A DNA stretch of 6,908 nt. Source: Myxococcota bacterium. GTDB taxonomy: Bacteria; Myxococcota_A; Polyangia; HGW-17; JAJRWW01. Both the position numbers and the translations under genes were made by a program. Below are positions 6,262 to 6,908 of this stretch, in pieces. Location: positions 1 to 6,908 of the forward strand of contig JAJRWW010000579.1 in assembly GCA_024276595.1 (NCBI GenBank), read 5' to 3'. Position 1 is the stretch's first letter. The number at the start of each line of letters is the position of its first letter. Below the pieces are notes generated by a model. It was not told the DNA's origin and made no database searches. It worked only from the letters and a program-made list of their open reading frames with translations.

Positions 6262-6797
6262 GCCCCCCTCTCCCCGGCCAAATCATGCCCCGCGGTGAGC
6301 ACCGATACGCTCAGCAGCAGCGTGGGCTGTGCCTCGCCCTTTAGCACTCCCACAACGTATGGAGCGAATGGAACCTCTGCTGGCGGAGGCTTCAGCTCCT
6401 CGCCGCGGAGCTGGCACACATCCGTCACCCTCTGCAGGATCAGCCCCACCCGCCGCCCCGAGACAATGCAGACGACGATCTGGTCTGTCAGCTCCAGGTC
6501 TCTTTCGATCGATGAGGCCCTGGCGAGGCCATCCACCACGGGGAGCATCTCGCCCCTCAGGTCCAGCAGACCCGCCACCCAGGAAGGGGAGCCAGGCAGT
6601 GGAGCCAGGCGAGCCGCAGGGACTATCTCGTCCACCAGAGACAGAGGCAGAGCCACCAGCTCCGAGCCCATCTCCCCCACGAGCACACCGTGGCTCAGGG
6701 CCAGGGGGCCCTCGTCGCGCTCTGGCAGACGCTGCTGAAGCTCGCAGAGCCTGAGCTGCAGCTCCTCTATCTCCCTTAGAATGTCCATCCGGCTCAA
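6258..6797 (-). CDS. cheW: CheW-family coupling protein (first copy, WspB-like position)
   Basis: This 179-residue cytoplasmic adaptor should bridge receptors and CheA. Residues about 4-25 (ILREIEELQLRLCELQQRL) form a short amphipathic, coiled-coil-like helix not found in minimal CheW. The CheW domain follows (about 32-168): VLVGEMGSELVALPLSLVDEI, then PLPGSPSWVAGLLDLRG and EMLPVVDGLA with the family core RGxxxPVVD, then DQIVVCIVSGRRVGLILQRV, closing with a hydrophobic strand (PTLLLSVSVLTAG). The start is taken as TTG 6797, overlapping an upstream stop as TTGA, with AGGTGA 3 nt before it. The alternative is ATG 6788 (Met4), 12 nt from the same AGGTGA and without the overlap; the domain is the same either way. 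Its end overlaps cheR as ATGA. In Wsp the first CheW follows the receptor gene wspA, so the neighbour upstream may be a receptor (inference). Confidence 0.92.
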   Translation of the reverse strand: MSRMDILREIEELQLRLCELQQRLPERDEGPLALSHGVLVGEMGSELVALPLSLVDEIVPAARLAPLPGSPSWVAGLLDLRGEMLPVVDGLARASSIERDLELTDQIVVCIVSGRRVGLILQRVTDVCQLRGEELKPPPAEVPFAPYVVGVLKGEAQPTLLLSVSVLTAGHDLAGERGA

Positions 6798-6908
6798 ATG
6801 TCACCTGCTTTCTGGGCTGGCAGGCTCATGAGCATGTCCTCGGCAATGGCGCTCTCCTTTTCCCCTTCCCGGCCTCGCCCCGTCCGCTTTGATGGAGGGC
6901 CGTTGCCG
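6794..6908 (-). CDS. C-terminal end of an unidentified upstream operon gene (partial)
   Basis: From base 6907 the minus strand is open for 37 codons to a TGA at 6796-6794. The tail begins with a polar basic and acidic stretch (PPSKRTGRGREGEKE) and ends ESAIAEDMLMSLPAQKAGDI, which could be a short amphipathic helix. I do not recognise the family. Support for it being real: its stop overlaps the next start as TTGA, the same kind of junction seen at three others in this operon; about 70 percent of its third codon positions are G or C by my count; and the sequence looks protein-like. By comparison with wspA-wspB it could be a receptor, but no receptor motif is visible in this piece. The two other minus-strand frames also end nearby (TGA at 6801-6803 and near 6829), so the choice of frame is an inference. 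Confidence 0.5.
   Translation of the reverse strand, partial: GNGPPSKRTGRGREGEKESAIAEDMLMSLPAQKAGDI
6801..6806 (-). promoter_or_regulatory. Ribosome-binding site of the first cheW
   Basis: The minus strand reads AGGTGA, then CAT, then TTG. The spacing is short for the TTG start at 6797 and somewhat long for the ATG at 6788, so this site alone does not settle the start; the TTGA overlap with the upstream frame tips it to TTG. Confidence 0.5.

Larger units (their letters stand above)
151..6908 (-). other. Wsp/Frz-like chemosensory operon (partial at its 5' end)
   Basis: Six complete genes and one partial gene lie on the minus strand with no room for internal promoters. Starts and stops overlap by 4 nt (TTGA at 6797-6794, ATGA at 6261-6258, 4912-4909 and 1203-1200) or 8 nt (3332-3325); the only gap is 16 nt (4339-4324). 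The set is CheW, CheR-TPR, CheW, receptor, CheA-REC, CheB: a full adaptation and kinase module. Without the receptor the order matches wspB-C-D-E-F of pseudomonads (family knowledge). Such overlaps usually mean co-transcription and translational coupling (inference). The promoter and first gene(s) lie beyond position 6908. No clear terminator is seen after the last gene. Confidence 0.9.

Noticed and set aside
5500..6738. Long open plus-strand frame opposite cheR and the first cheW
   Set aside because: Antisense shadow; it covers parts of two well-supported genes and shows no family motif.
1..6908. Mobile elements, tRNA/rRNA genes, CRISPR arrays, riboswitches
   Set aside because: None seen: no transposase or integrase sequence, no regularly spaced repeats, and the window is almost fully occupied by tightly packed chemosensory genes.

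Overview
The window holds most of one chemosensory operon, read entirely on the minus strand, from a high-GC bacterium (roughly two thirds G+C by eye). The proteins point to a proteobacterial or deltaproteobacterial-type Gram-negative (Myxococcota / Desulfobacterota-like). That guess rests on gene order and domain design (CheR-TPR, CheA-REC, no separate CheY) and is weak; no marker gene fixes the taxon.

Layout in transcription order (right to left): the tail of an unidentified gene (6908-6794); a CheW adaptor (6797-6258); a CheR methyltransferase with C-terminal TPRs (6261-4909); a second, divergent CheW (4912-4340); a three-TM chemoreceptor without sensor or HAMP domain (4323-3325); a hybrid CheA kinase with a C-terminal receiver (3332-1200); and a CheB methylesterase (1203-151). 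Junctions are almost all start/stop overlaps (TTGA, ATGA, ATGA, 8 nt, ATGA). The one real gap, 16 nt with a Shine-Dalgarno sequence, lies before the receptor. The operon promoter lies outside the window. Positions 1-150 are GC-rich and hold at best the basic C-terminal tail of a convergent plus-strand gene.

How it works: the receptor, bridged by one or both CheW proteins, controls CheA autophosphorylation on the Hpt histidine. CheR and CheB add and remove receptor methyl groups, with CheB activated by phosphotransfer. The receiver fused to CheA is the only response regulator seen besides CheB. Leaving the receptor aside, the order CheW, CheR-TPR, CheW, CheA-REC, CheB is that of the Pseudomonas Wsp operon (wspB-C-D-E-F). 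Two things differ from Wsp: a receptor sits between the wspD- and wspE-like genes, and no GGDEF (WspR-like) output gene is in the window. This is an alternative-cellular-function type system, in the broad group of Wsp and Frz, rather than flagellar chemotaxis; its output cannot be read from the window.

Nothing here is a wholly unknown system. The points most worth a second look are the sensor-less three-TM receptor and its position, the missing output gene, the unidentified partial gene upstream, and homopolymer tracts of eight bases inside cheR and cheA.
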